DNA from: Aequorivita capsosiphonis DSM 23843
GTDB lineage: Bacteria; Bacteroidota; Bacteroidia; Flavobacteriales; Flavobacteriaceae
NCBI RefSeq assembly: GCF_000429125.1
Contig: NZ_AUBG01000011.1
Coordinates: forward strand, 186,001 to 250,000
Length of the DNA stretch: 64,000 nt
Reading direction: 5' to 3'
In this document: piece after piece, positions 46,294 to 54,971 of the stretch
Numbering within the stretch: the stretch's first letter is position 1
Layout of the letters: the number at the start of each line of letters is the position of its first letter
Notes under the pieces: generated by a model
What the model was told of the DNA's origin: nothing
Seen by the model: only the letters and a program-made list of their open reading frames with translations
Database searches by the model: none
Translations under genes and position numbers: made by a program

Positions 46294-48006
46294 ATGAAAT
46301 ATCTCTTCAATTTTTTTTTAGTATTCTTATTTGCTTTTCCAACATATATTTTCGCGCAAAAAGATACTTTGGCAGGTAAGGATTATATCGAGCTCACTAA
46401 ATTAATAAAAGCACAATCAAAAGATACTACACAGGGATTTGCACTGTTGAAATACTATCAAACCAAGGCTCAAAAAGAACAGAATTTAGAACGCGAGTTT
46501 GAAGCTTTGATAACATATTCTGCTATATATTTTGAAAATGAATTATTTGAAAAAGCTGCTGAAAAAATGGATCAAGTGCTTCTTTTTAGATCAAGGAACG
46601 ATCTAATTGCCCAAAAAGAGCGCACTTATAAAACAGCTATGCTTGTATACCTCAGGTCAGGGCACATAAAAAAAACATATGCTGCAATAGATAGCACGCT
46701 CGTAATAGCAGATAAAACCAATGATTTAAAATTAAGACTTTCCGCCAACCAAATGATGGAGCTTTTAGATGGTATGGGCGGAAATTATAGATTAACTATT
46801 ACAAGAACGAAGCAAAATTTAAAGAATTTAAATAATCCAGATCTAAAACAGCTAAGTTCAGAAAGTAAAAATCAACAATTGCTTCTAAACCAATCGATAC
46901 TAGCCAATGCATATTTAAGATTAAAAATTGCAGATTCTAGTGTTATTTATTTAAATGAATTATTACAAAATCCAATTGTTAGAAATGATTCTTGTATTAT
47001 CAAAATTACATATCTCCAACTTGCTGAAGCTGAAATATTATTAAAAAACTATTCCACAGCAAATAAAAATGTGAGTAAGGCGAAACAATATTGCCAGCCT
47101 TTTTCAAAAATGGACAGTTTACTTTTGGGAGGTCTTTTAGGTAGAATGTATCTTCAACAGGAAGATTACGAAAAATCGATAGTAGCCTTAGAGAATGCAT
47201 TCAAAACCTATGAAATTAATGAACAAGAGGAAGCATTTACTTTAGATTATTACAAAATATTAGCTGAAGCATATAAAGGCAAAGACAATTTAGAGAAAGC
47301 AAATTTTTATTTCCAAAAATATGTAAACGCTTCGGAAAAGTTTGGAAGTGTAAGAGATACAATTCAAAGAGGAAAACAAATAAGAGAAATAAACCAGTTT
47401 AAAAATGTATTAGAATTCTTAAAGAAAGAAAAAGAGGGGAAGCAATCCAATTTTAACTACCTATTACTCGGCGGATCTATAGTTATCTTGATCCTTCTTT
47501 TCATTCTCCTAAAATTCTATCGAAACAAAAAAGCCAACGAAATCAAGTTTGACGCATTGCTTGCTAAAATTAAGGCTGCTGAAAATCCCGAAAATATTAT
47601 AGATACAAAAGACGAAGTTCTAGAAGAAACAAATTCCACCGATGTTTCTGAAGAGGTTACGAATCACATTCTAGACGGACTCAAAAAATTGGAGGAAAAG
47701 GAATATTTCTTAAAACAGGAATGCAACTCTTATAACGTTGCGAAGAAAATTGGTACTAATACCTCCTACCTTTCTAAAGTAATCAACTCACACTTCGGCA
47801 AAAATTTCAACACCTATATCAATGATCTCCGAATCAATTATGTCATTATTCGTTTAAAGAATGATGTAATTTTTAGATCGTATTCTATCCAATCCATCGC
47901 CGAGGAAGTAGGTTATAAATCTGCAGATTCTTTTACCAAATACTTCAAAAAAGATACTGGATTAAACCCTTCTTTCTACATTAAGGAGATTAAGAATGTC
48001 GCCTAA
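46294..48006 (+). CDS. Membrane-anchored TPR protein with C-terminal AraC-type helix-turn-helix
   Basis: From ATG 46294 the product has 570 residues. A signal peptide (MKYLFNFFLVFLFAF) leads a periplasmic region of about 350 residues with TPR-like helices, then a membrane helix near 395-415 (LLLGGSIVILILLFILLKF). The cytoplasmic part ends in an AraC-type DNA-binding domain with IAEEVGYKSADSFTKYFKKDTG. It looks like a one-component sensor that reads the periplasm and binds DNA directly. The small-membrane-protein genes downstream are natural targets. Confidence 0.85.
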   Translation: MKYLFNFFLVFLFAFPTYIFAQKDTLAGKDYIELTKLIKAQSKDTTQGFALLKYYQTKAQKEQNLEREFEALITYSAIYFENELFEKAAEKMDQVLLFRSRNDLIAQKERTYKTAMLVYLRSGHIKKTYAAIDSTLVIADKTNDLKLRLSANQMMELLDGMGGNYRLTITRTKQNLKNLNNPDLKQLSSESKNQQLLLNQSILANAYLRLKIADSSVIYLNELLQNPIVRNDSCIIKITYLQLAEAEILLKNYSTANKNVSKAKQYCQPFSKMDSLLLGGLLGRMYLQQEDYEKSIVALENAFKTYEINEQEEAFTLDYYKILAEAYKGKDNLEKANFYFQKYVNASEKFGSVRDTIQRGKQIREINQFKNVLEFLKKEKEGKQSNFNYLLLGGSIVILILLFILLKFYRNKKANEIKFDALLAKIKAAENPENIIDTKDEVLEETNSTDVSEEVTNHILDGLKKLEEKEYFLKQECNSYNVAKKIGTNTSYLSKVINSHFGKNFNTYINDLRINYVIIRLKNDVIFRSYSIQSIAEEVGYKSADSFTKYFKKDTGLNPSFYIKEIKNVA

Positions 48007-48018
48007 AACCACCGTTTT

Positions 48019-48044
48019 AACCCGAAATTTATAAATTTAGGGTT
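48019..48044. terminator. Hairpin after the TPR/AraC gene
   Basis: AACCC (48019-48023) pairs with GGGTT (48040-48044) around an AAATTT-rich inner stem. A second hairpin with CCCCA/TGGGG arms lies near 48137-48160. Both lie before the promoter region of the next operon; support as terminators is moderate. Confidence 0.4.
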
Positions 48045-48217
48045 GGCGGTTTCGTCATTTCTAAAAATTACTTCAATAACGAGCAATCCCACTGTTTTCA
48101 ATGGGTAACGTGTTTTTATTCCTTCCCCATTTTCCTAAAACTGGGGATGCTTCTCTTTTATATATGAGTTTTGTGTTGCAGATTTGTTTCAGAAATTAAC
48201 CACTAAAACAATTTATT

Positions 48218-48580
48218 ATGAACACACAAAAAACTTTAAATCGCAAACGTAAATTAATCGTAAAAGTAATCTTAGGTTTTATTATCGGTATTTCATTCGG
48301 CTTCGGAATAACTAAAATGATCAAATCAGATACTCGATTGACTTCCTCAATTAAACAAAGTATTCAAGAAAATTGTGACTGCGAATCGGTAAATAAAAAT
48401 ATTTCTTCAATAGGACTTCAATTTAGCAAAGATGGTATTACCAATAAAACAGTATCATTTGTGCTTAAAAATTGCAAGTATGAGGTTTCAGCAGCTGAAG
48501 AGGCCAAGAAAATAAATGAGCACTTAAAAGCTACTATTCCAAATTACGAAACAATAGATATTATTGAACTTTCTTTTTAA
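48218..48580 (+). CDS. Small membrane-anchored protein, unknown function
   Basis: The 120-residue protein has a basic N-terminus (RKRKLIVK), one membrane helix (about 14-32, VILGFIIGISFGFGI) and an outside domain of about 85 residues with a CDCES motif near residue 53 and another Cys. It starts a run of four short membrane proteins ahead of the S9 peptidase and follows the TPR/AraC regulator. No family is recognised. Confidence 0.7.
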   Translation: MNTQKTLNRKRKLIVKVILGFIIGISFGFGITKMIKSDTRLTSSIKQSIQENCDCESVNKNISSIGLQFSKDGITNKTVSFVLKNCKYEVSAAEEAKKINEHLKATIPNYETIDIIELSF

Positions 48581-48669
48581 TCCAATAGAGTAAAAGAGTT
48601 TGTAAAGATAAAAAACGGTACTGTCCTGTAATTTCAGTAATAGTTTAACGGAAATAAAAAATCAAAAGA

Positions 48670-48897
48670 ATGAAAACTCCAAAAAACCGAGAAACAACAA
48701 TCAAAAAGTTAATTATTTCAGCCATTGTAGCATTTGGAATATTCTTAATATCGCTATTCATTATTGGAACTTATGTAGGAGAAAAACTATATCATAAAAT
48801 GAACGCTAATATTGAAAAACCAATTGAAAAAATAAATTCCGAAGAGCTCAGCTTTCACTTTAATAAATATCAAAAACTTAACCTTCATTTAATCTAA
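48670..48897 (+). CDS. Small membrane protein (75 residues)
   Basis: The product is Lys-rich at the N-terminus and has one membrane helix (LIISAIVAFGIFLISLFIIG). A hydrophilic tail follows. It lies 89 bp after the 120-residue protein and 11 bp before the next tiny ORF. No family is recognised. Confidence 0.6.
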   Translation: MKTPKNRETTIKKLIISAIVAFGIFLISLFIIGTYVGEKLYHKMNANIEKPIEKINSEELSFHFNKYQKLNLHLI

Positions 48898-48908
48898 AAC
48901 ATACTATT

Positions 48909-49007
48909 ATGAAAAAATCAAAAACACAAAATATCTTTTCCGCTATATCCTGGGCAATATTTCTATATTTTTATTTAGCTCTGTATATTCACACACAATA
49001 TCACTAA
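48909..49007 (+). CDS. Tiny membrane protein (32 residues)
   Basis: The frame ATG 48909 to TAA 49007 encodes 32 residues: a short basic start (MKKSKTQN) and one hydrophobic segment (AISWAIFLYFYLALYI). It is 11 bp after the previous ORF and 1 bp before the next. The spacing and the shared basic-then-hydrophobic pattern support it as a real gene. Confidence 0.5.
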   Translation: MKKSKTQNIFSAISWAIFLYFYLALYIHTQYH

Positions 49008-49008
49008 T

Positions 49009-49107
49009 ATGAAAAGCAAAACATCTAAATACATTAAATTTATAAAATTCGCCATTGGTATCTTAATTGGCATAACAATTTATCTACTAATCACACTAAT
49101 CTATTAA
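49009..49107 (+). CDS. Tiny membrane protein (32 residues), second
   Basis: The frame ATG 49009 to TAA 49107 encodes 32 residues with the same layout: basic start (MKSKTSKYIK) and one membrane helix (FAIGILIGITIYLLITLIY). It follows the previous tiny ORF after 1 bp and precedes the S9 peptidase by 11 bp. Confidence 0.5.
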   Translation: MKSKTSKYIKFIKFAIGILIGITIYLLITLIY

Positions 49108-49118
49108 AACCAACTATC

Positions 49119-51389
49119 ATGAATATATTAATCAAATTATCAATAGCACTTACGTTGCTGTTTATGGCTGGGTCAATCCAAGCCCAAGAATTAAACGGTT
49201 CCTACAGTGGCAACCTTGAAGTACAAGGAATGCAAATGGAGTTAATCATTAACATTACACCAACTGAGGACGGTTATACCGCAACTCTCGATGTTCCTAT
49301 GCAAGGTGCAAGCGGAATAGAACTCGATTCTGTAGTTTTGCAGGATAAAACTGTTACCATTACTTCGGCCAAAATGGGATTGACCTATACAGGTTCAGTT
49401 TCGGGAGAAACTATAGAAGGAACTTACGAACAAATGGGACAAAAATACCCCCTAAACTTGAAGAAGACAATAAAAACAAAACCCGGAAATACAGATTTGC
49501 CCTCAACAGATGCCGAATTGGAAAAATTAGCCTCAAAAGCAAAAGGCAATTTTAAATATACTGTTGCCGATTATTTTAAAACTCCAGATGTTTTCTCCTT
49601 TAAACTTTCGCCTGACGGAAAATATCTCTCGTATATGAAGAGGAGAGAAACTGGGGAACGAGATGTTTATTTGAAGGAAACCGCAACACAAAAAGAAAGT
49701 TTGCTAATAAAGCAAGAAGAGGATTTAATTAGATCTTATTTTTGGGCCAATGACAACCGAATCCTATACCTTCAGGATAAAGGAGGAAATGAAAATTATC
49801 ACTTGTTCGGCGTTGATGTAGATGGTTCCAACAAAAAGGAACTAACTCCATACGAAGGTGTAAAAGTGGACGTACTTGAAATGGTAAAGGATGACGAAGA
49901 CAATATCATCGTGCAAATGAACAAGGACAATCTTCAGCAAGAAGAACCCTATCGCCTAAATATAAATACAGGAGAGGCCACAAAGTTATATACTGTAGAG
50001 GCTGGCAGTCCCCCAGTAGCTGGCTACGCTTTTGACCAAAAAGGAAATCTTCGGGGCATCGGGAGAATGGTGGATGGAGTAGATATAGAATATCTTTACA
50101 AAATTGATGGGGAGTTCAAACCAATGATGGTGGTTGAATTCGGTGATTCTTTTGGGATTAATGACTTTAATCCCCGTTCCGAAAATCCCGATGATGCCTA
50201 TGTGGTTTCGAATTTAGGAACCGATAAAGCCGAGATCCAACTTTATGATCTTAAAAAGAACGAAAAGATTAAAACCCTATTCAAGAACGATGATTTTGAT
50301 GTTACGGGACTTTCACTTTCCAGAAAACGTAATTACGAAATAGATTTTTACTATTATCAAGGTGAAAAAACCGAGGTGGTGCCGGTAAGCGAGACTTATA
50401 AGAAAATTCATGCCCGTCTAAAGAAAGAATTTGGTGATAAACAGTTTTTCACCCAAGGGAAAACCGATGACGAATCAAAGTATTTAGTAATTATTACCAG
50501 TGATAAAATTGTGGGAGAATATTACTTATACGATGTAGAAAAGAACACTGTCACATTGCTTTATAAGTTACTGCCAAATTTAAAGGCGGAAGATATGGCA
50601 ACTATGAAACCAATCACTTTTAAGAGTAGAGATGGGTTAACGCTTCACGGATATATCACCTTGCCACAAGGCTATAAAAAAGGACAAAAACTTCCATTAA
50701 TTGTAAATCCGCACGGTGGGCCACAAGGGATACGAGATAGCTGGGGCTTTAATCCAGAGGCGCAATTGTTTGCCAGTCGCGGTTATGCAACCCTTCAAGT
50801 GAACTTTAGGATTTCTGGCGGTTATGGAAAAGAATTCCTTAAAGCAGGTTTTGGACAAATAGGTAGAAAAGCAATGAACGACGTGGAAGATGGAATTGCC
50901 TATGTAATTAATGAAGGATGGGTAGATAAAGATAAGGTTGCCATTTATGGTGGAAGCCACGGCGGATATGCAGTACTTCGCGGAATGACCAAAACCCCAG
51001 ATTTGTATGCCTGTGGTGTAGATTATGTAGGCGTTAGCAACCTGCATACATTTATGGAAACTATACCTCCATATTGGGAAAAGTATAAGGAGCTGCTTTA
51101 CAAAATTTGGTACAATCCTACCATTCCAGAGGAAAAAGCAATTATGGATGAAATTTCTCCAGCTTTGCACGTTGATAAAATCAAAAAACCATTGTTCGTG
51201 GTTCAAGGTGCAAATGATCCACGTGTGAACATTGACGAAGCAGATCAAATAGTTGAAAGTCTACGGGAAAATGGTGTTGATGTTCCTTATATGGTAAAAT
51301 ATGACGAAGGTCACGGTTTCGGAAAAGAAGAAAACCGATTGGATTTTTATGCAGCGATGATGGGCTTCTTTGCGGAACACCTCAACTAG
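49119..51389 (+). CDS. Secreted S9 (prolyl oligopeptidase-like) peptidase with an N-terminal beta domain
   Basis: The 756-residue enzyme has a signal peptide (MNILIKLSIALTLLFMAGSIQAQ). Residues about 24-115 form an extra beta-rich domain (NGSYSGNLEVQG, then repeated DGYTATL and GTYEQMGQKY phrases) not usual in S9 peptidases. A propeller follows (about 150-510), then the hydrolase with Ser613 in GGSHGGY, Asp700 in GANDPRV and His732 in GHGFG. It should cleave short peptides in the periplasm. It is the last gene of the tightly spaced small-protein run. Confidence 0.9.
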   Translation: MNILIKLSIALTLLFMAGSIQAQELNGSYSGNLEVQGMQMELIINITPTEDGYTATLDVPMQGASGIELDSVVLQDKTVTITSAKMGLTYTGSVSGETIEGTYEQMGQKYPLNLKKTIKTKPGNTDLPSTDAELEKLASKAKGNFKYTVADYFKTPDVFSFKLSPDGKYLSYMKRRETGERDVYLKETATQKESLLIKQEEDLIRSYFWANDNRILYLQDKGGNENYHLFGVDVDGSNKKELTPYEGVKVDVLEMVKDDEDNIIVQMNKDNLQQEEPYRLNINTGEATKLYTVEAGSPPVAGYAFDQKGNLRGIGRMVDGVDIEYLYKIDGEFKPMMVVEFGDSFGINDFNPRSENPDDAYVVSNLGTDKAEIQLYDLKKNEKIKTLFKNDDFDVTGLSLSRKRNYEIDFYYYQGEKTEVVPVSETYKKIHARLKKEFGDKQFFTQGKTDDESKYLVIITSDKIVGEYYLYDVEKNTVTLLYKLLPNLKAEDMATMKPITFKSRDGLTLHGYITLPQGYKKGQKLPLIVNPHGGPQGIRDSWGFNPEAQLFASRGYATLQVNFRISGGYGKEFLKAGFGQIGRKAMNDVEDGIAYVINEGWVDKDKVAIYGGSHGGYAVLRGMTKTPDLYACGVDYVGVSNLHTFMETIPPYWEKYKELLYKIWYNPTIPEEKAIMDEISPALHVDKIKKPLFVVQGANDPRVNIDEADQIVESLRENGVDVPYMVKYDEGHGFGKEENRLDFYAAMMGFFAEHLN

Positions 51390-51482
51390 ACCTAAGACCG
51401 CTTGCTCCTCCGCTAAAGCTTTGGCGGCACGCGGACGCTGTAGGACTTAGGATATAAGACTAAAATTTTCTTTAACTGAAAT

Positions 51483-51511
51483 AACCTATCAAGCGTGAAG
51501 TTTGATAGGTT
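51483..51511. terminator. AACCTATCAA palindrome after the S9 peptidase
   Basis: AACCTATCAA (51483-51492) pairs with TTGATAGGTT (51502-51511), followed by TTTC. It resembles a degenerate member of the 33-bp palindrome family and probably terminates the operon. Confidence 0.55.
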
Positions 51512-51513
51512 TT

Positions 51514-51574
51514 CTCTGTGTCCTTTGTGGCTTTGTGGTAATAAATACACCACGGAGGCACAGAGGACACAGAG
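51514..51574. repeat. CTCTGTG-type long inverted repeat
   Basis: A 26-bp arm (51514-51539) pairs with 51549-51574 with few mismatches around a 9-nt loop. It is nearly the same element as 9521-9583. Confidence 0.7.
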
Positions 51575-51576
51575 TT

Positions 51577-52257
51577 TTATTTTTTACCTTCCCATTCCGC
51601 ATAGAACTGTTTCAGAAAAGTTTCCATAAACAAATGTCTTTCTTCCGCAATTCGCCTGCCGGTTTCAGTGTTCATTCTATCTTTCAATAGCAGTAATTTT
51701 TCGTAGAAATGATTGATTGTAGGAGCATCCGAAGCTTTGTATTCTGAAGGCGTCATATTCAATTTTGGCGCAATTTCGGGATCGTAAAGCTTTCGATTTT
51801 TAAAACCTCCATAATTAAATGCTCTTGCAATCCCAATGGCTCCAATGGCATCAAGTCTATCGGCATCCTGGACTACTTCCAATTCTGTTGAAGTAAAACT
51901 TTGGGTTTTGTTTCCTCCTTTAAAAGAAACGTTCTCAATTATTTTTATAATATGCTCCATTATTTCTTCGGAAACATTTTGGGTTTTTAAGAACTGTCGC
52001 GCTTTTTTGGGACCTACAGTTTCATCGCCATCGTGGAATTTTGAATCCGCTATATCGTGAAGCAGCGCTCCTAATGCGACAACCGTTTTATCAACTTCTT
52101 CCTCTTCTGAAATTAGCAATGCATTTTTATAAACGCGTTCAATATGAAACCAATCATGGCCTCCTTCGCCACCTTTCAATTCATTTTTTACGAAGTTGAT
52201 TGTATTCTTAATAATTTCTGAAGCTTGCGCGCCGTGGCGTGGAGAATATGAAGACAT
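51577..52257 (-). CDS. HD-domain phosphohydrolase
   Basis: The 226-residue protein has the metal-binding motif HDWFHIERV near residue 35 and LLHDIADSKFHDGDE near 70, characteristic of HD-type hydrolases such as YedJ. It likely hydrolyses a nucleotide or other phosphate ester. The substrate is unknown. Confidence 0.88.
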   Translation of the reverse strand: MSSYSPRHGAQASEIIKNTINFVKNELKGGEGGHDWFHIERVYKNALLISEEEEVDKTVVALGALLHDIADSKFHDGDETVGPKKARQFLKTQNVSEEIMEHIIKIIENVSFKGGNKTQSFTSTELEVVQDADRLDAIGAIGIARAFNYGGFKNRKLYDPEIAPKLNMTPSEYKASDAPTINHFYEKLLLLKDRMNTETGRRIAEERHLFMETFLKQFYAEWEGKK

Positions 52258-52417
52258 AGTTTATAGGTTTTGTGAAAGTAGTAATGATTTTCTTTAGCTA
52301 AGAGGTCGCACGCCAGACCCCCTTCCTTCGGCAGGCAAGCATATGGGAGAATTGAAGTTTGGTCAATATTTAAATTGATGGTGTAATCTAGCTCCCTTTA
52401 GGGCTGGGGTAAAGATT

Positions 52418-53164
52418 CTAATTATTATGTACTTTTGAAGTTACAGTTTCCTCTACCTTATCAATCAACGCTTCCACGTCAAAGTCTGAAATTTTAATGG
52501 CGGGATGCGTAGTCATTTCTAAACGCACACCCATCTGGATTGGAAACATTCCATACCGCTGCAATTTCCAAGAATTATTGATTGTAACCGGAATAACATA
52601 GCCATCTGGCACTTTTTTGAAAAGAGTTTGTAAGCCACTTCTTCTGAAAGGTTTTGGAACTCCCGTCTTACTACGTGTTCCTTCTGGGAAAATAACACCG
52701 CTCCGATTAAATTTCTGAAGGTATTTTGAAAACTTTACCAATTCAACTATCGCTTGTCTTGGATTTTTTCGATCGATTAATATAGAACCTCCGTGACGCA
52801 GATTAAAAGAGATAGAGGGAATCCCTTTTCCCAATTCAACTTTTGAAATAAACTTAGGGTGATATTTTCGGAGATACCAGCTTAACACGGAGATTTCCCA
52901 CATGCTCTGATGGTTGGATACAATTATGATAGGTACATCGTTAGGAACATTTAAGTCTATATCAATGTGATAGGTAGTTCCAACCGCATGCAGACATCGC
53001 AACAGCGTCCAGTTGAAAACATCAACTGTTTTTTTGTGAGCCGTATATCCAAACCAATTAAATGCTGCCCATTGTATAGGATGAAACACCAGAATTGTAA
53101 TACCGAAGAATAGGTAAAACAACACTGAGAACGGATAACTAATAATTTTTAGGAGTGCTTTCAT
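52418..53164 (-). CDS. 1-acyl-sn-glycerol-3-phosphate acyltransferase (PlsC family)
   Basis: The 248-residue protein has an N-terminal membrane helix and the acyltransferase motif NHQSMWE (about 83-89; the usual NHxxxxD ends in Glu here), then FPEGTRS near 160. It acylates lysophosphatidic acid or a related lipid in the inner membrane. The Glu in place of Asp in the first motif is a small departure from the consensus. Confidence 0.88.
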   Translation of the reverse strand: MKALLKIISYPFSVLFYLFFGITILVFHPIQWAAFNWFGYTAHKKTVDVFNWTLLRCLHAVGTTYHIDIDLNVPNDVPIIIVSNHQSMWEISVLSWYLRKYHPKFISKVELGKGIPSISFNLRHGGSILIDRKNPRQAIVELVKFSKYLQKFNRSGVIFPEGTRSKTGVPKPFRRSGLQTLFKKVPDGYVIPVTINNSWKLQRYGMFPIQMGVRLEMTTHPAIKISDFDVEALIDKVEETVTSKVHNN

Positions 53165-53184
53165 TAACTTTCAAAAATAAGAAA

Positions 53185-53205
53185 ACCGTCTTAAAAAAAG
53201 ACGGT
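53185..53205 (-). terminator. Terminator after the bacilliredoxin operon
   Basis: ACCGTCTT (53185-53192) pairs with AAGACGGT (53198-53205). On the minus strand it follows the 75-residue protein gene and is followed by TTTTC. Confidence 0.6.
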
Positions 53206-53241
53206 CTTCCGTTTGCTTAATTACATTTTATTCACTGAAGA

Positions 53242-53469
53242 TTAATGTTTCGATTTAGACTTCGACCTATTCTTCAATGTATTTCGGTCTATATGAATAT
53301 AGTTATAAACACAAAGGCCAATAACCACCAACCAAAAGGCCCTATAAAGCCAATCGTTTATTTCTTTTCCAAACAAATGAGAAACAGTCGGGTTGTCATA
53401 AATGTTATAACCCAAGGCTCCAAGGGCCAAAATTCCGATAATGATAGTAAATGGTTTGGTAATTTTCAT
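53242..53469 (-). CDS. Small two-helix membrane protein (75 residues)
   Basis: The protein has two hydrophobic segments (about 7-21 and 44-60) and a Lys/Ser/Arg-rich end (NRSKSKSKH). It follows the bacilliredoxin gene after 10 bp, so the two are co-transcribed. No family is recognised. Confidence 0.68.
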   Translation of the reverse strand: MKITKPFTIIIGILALGALGYNIYDNPTVSHLFGKEINDWLYRAFWLVVIGLCVYNYIHIDRNTLKNRSKSKSKH

Positions 53470-53479
53470 ACCCCTTTTT

Positions 53480-53890
53480 TTAGCAATATTCGTTATATGC
53501 GTCTTTTAGGTTTTCAGCGATCATCTGTGCTGGACGACCTTCAATATGATGACGTTCTAACATGTGAACCAATTCACCATCTTTAAACAAAGCCATTGAA
53601 GGCGAGCTTGGAGGAAATGGAACCATACTGGCACGTGCAGCATCAACAGCCTCACGGTCAACACCTGCGAAAACTGTTACTAAATTAGTAGGTTTTTTGT
53701 CATTTTGAAGTGACATAGCTGCGCCTGGACGTGCATTTGCAGCTGCGCATCCGCAAACCGAATTTACAATCACTAAAGTAGTTCCTTCTTTTTTCAATGC
53801 TTCTTCAACATCATTCGCTGTATGTAATTCTGTGAAACCTACTTTTGTAAGGTCCTCACGCATTGGTTTTACTAATTCTGCTGGGTACAT
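53480..53890 (-). CDS. BrxA/BrxB-family bacilliredoxin (YphP/YqiW)
   Basis: The 136-residue protein has the CGC motif in SVCGCAAANARPG near residues 54-56. Family members remove bacillithiol from proteins after oxidative stress. Whether bacillithiol exists here cannot be told from this window. A TATCTTTG promoter and a perfect palindrome lie upstream. Confidence 0.9.
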   Translation of the reverse strand: MYPAELVKPMREDLTKVGFTELHTANDVEEALKKEGTTLVIVNSVCGCAAANARPGAAMSLQNDKKPTNLVTVFAGVDREAVDAARASMVPFPPSSPSMALFKDGELVHMLERHHIEGRPAQMIAENLKDAYNEYC

Positions 53891-53925
53891 ATTATTTGTA
53901 TTTAAAGTGTATTAAAATTTTGTTG

Positions 53926-53961
53926 CAAAGATACAAAATTTGAAAACGAAATGTTTTCAAA
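53926..53961 (-). promoter_or_regulatory. Bacilliredoxin promoter with adjacent palindrome
   Basis: The minus strand has TATCTTTG (53926-53933). Upstream lies the perfect palindrome TTTGAAAAC-n5-GTTTTCAAA (53939-53961), which overlaps the place of the -33 element and could be an operator. Confidence 0.5.
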
Positions 53962-54074
53962 TAAATCCCAAATAACAGCGATGAAATTTCAAATTCCAAA
54001 ATTCCCAACTATTTACACAAACTACTTTTAGAATTTTGATATTGAGATTTGGTGCTTCCTTTTTTATTTGGAAT

Positions 54075-54106
54075 TTGAATTTTGGTTTTTAAAAACATTA
54101 CCTTTG
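54075..54106 (+). promoter_or_regulatory. Candidate promoter of the DnaJ-like gene
   Basis: TTG (54075-54077) and TACCTTTG (54099-54106) are 21 bp apart, matching the Bacteroidota -33/-7 consensus. The ATG is at 54138. Confidence 0.55.
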
Positions 54107-54137
54107 ACGGCTCTAATTCAGAAAAATTACAATTTTT

Positions 54138-54869
54138 ATGCTTCGTTGGCTATTGGCCGTTCTCGGTTATTTTTTTTATCGGTTTCCAGGTGCTATTGCA
54201 GGGTTTTTTATAGGAAGCCTTTTAGACAACGTTAACGTAAAAGGCAAAACATTTCAGACTTCCTTTGGAGGCTCACAACAACAGGTGACTCCTGCCGATT
54301 TTGAACTGAACTTACTTTCCTTGGCTTCCTTGGTTATTAAAGCGGATGGCAATGTGAGCCAGACTGAACTGGATTATGTGCGTCAATACTTTGTTCAGGC
54401 TTATGGGAAGGATCGTGCCAATGCAACTTTTAAGGTTTTTAATGAAGTAATAAAAAATAGAGAAATTTCTGCGCAAACTATTGGTGCGATGCTTCGTCAA
54501 AGAACGCGTTACGAAAGTAGGTTGCAAATTCTTCACTTTTTGTTTAGCATCGCGAATGCAGATGGCAGCGTTTCAACCGCAGAAGTTAATGAAATAAACA
54601 GAATCGCAGGTTTCTTGGGCGTTTATGCGCGTGATTTTGAAAGTATAAAAGCGATGTTCTTTAAAAATCCGGACAGCGCATATAAAATTCTAGAAATAGA
54701 CCGAAATGCCACCGCTGCCGAAATTAAAACGGCCTACCGCACTATGGTTAAAAAATACCATCCTGATAAACTACAGCATTTGGATGAAGCCCACCGAAAA
54801 GGTGGAGAGGAAAAGTTTAAAAAAGTTCAAGAAGCCTACGAACAAATTCAAAAGGAGCGGGGACTTTAG
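54138..54869 (+). CDS. TerB/DnaJ-domain protein (DjlA-like co-chaperone)
   Basis: The 243-residue protein has an N-terminal membrane helix, a TerB-like helical domain at about 50-165 and a C-terminal J domain at about 178-243 with the HPD motif in KKYHPDKL. The layout fits DjlA, which stimulates DnaK at the membrane. The stop is followed by a repeat-rich stretch. Confidence 0.88.
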   Translation: MLRWLLAVLGYFFYRFPGAIAGFFIGSLLDNVNVKGKTFQTSFGGSQQQVTPADFELNLLSLASLVIKADGNVSQTELDYVRQYFVQAYGKDRANATFKVFNEVIKNREISAQTIGAMLRQRTRYESRLQILHFLFSIANADGSVSTAEVNEINRIAGFLGVYARDFESIKAMFFKNPDSAYKILEIDRNATAAEIKTAYRTMVKKYHPDKLQHLDEAHRKGGEEKFKKVQEAYEQIQKERGL

Positions 54870-54933
54870 CTTCGATACGTCTTGATGAAAAATCGAGACA
54901 CTCAGCTACCGATTATTTTGAAGACAATTAATA

Positions 54934-54966
54934 AAACCTCACAGGTCTTTGAGACCTGTGAGGTTT
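54934..54966. repeat. 33-bp palindrome after the DnaJ-like gene
   Basis: AAACCTCACAGGTCT and AGACCTGTGAGGTTT form a perfect 15-bp stem with a TTG loop, followed by a T-rich run on the plus strand. It can terminate transcription of both converging genes. Confidence 0.75.
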
Positions 54967-54971
54967 GTTTT

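Noticed and set aside
50697-51248. 183-codon open frame antisense to the S9 peptidase
   Set aside because: It lies fully inside a gene with intact catalytic residues, has no recognised domain and is a shadow frame.
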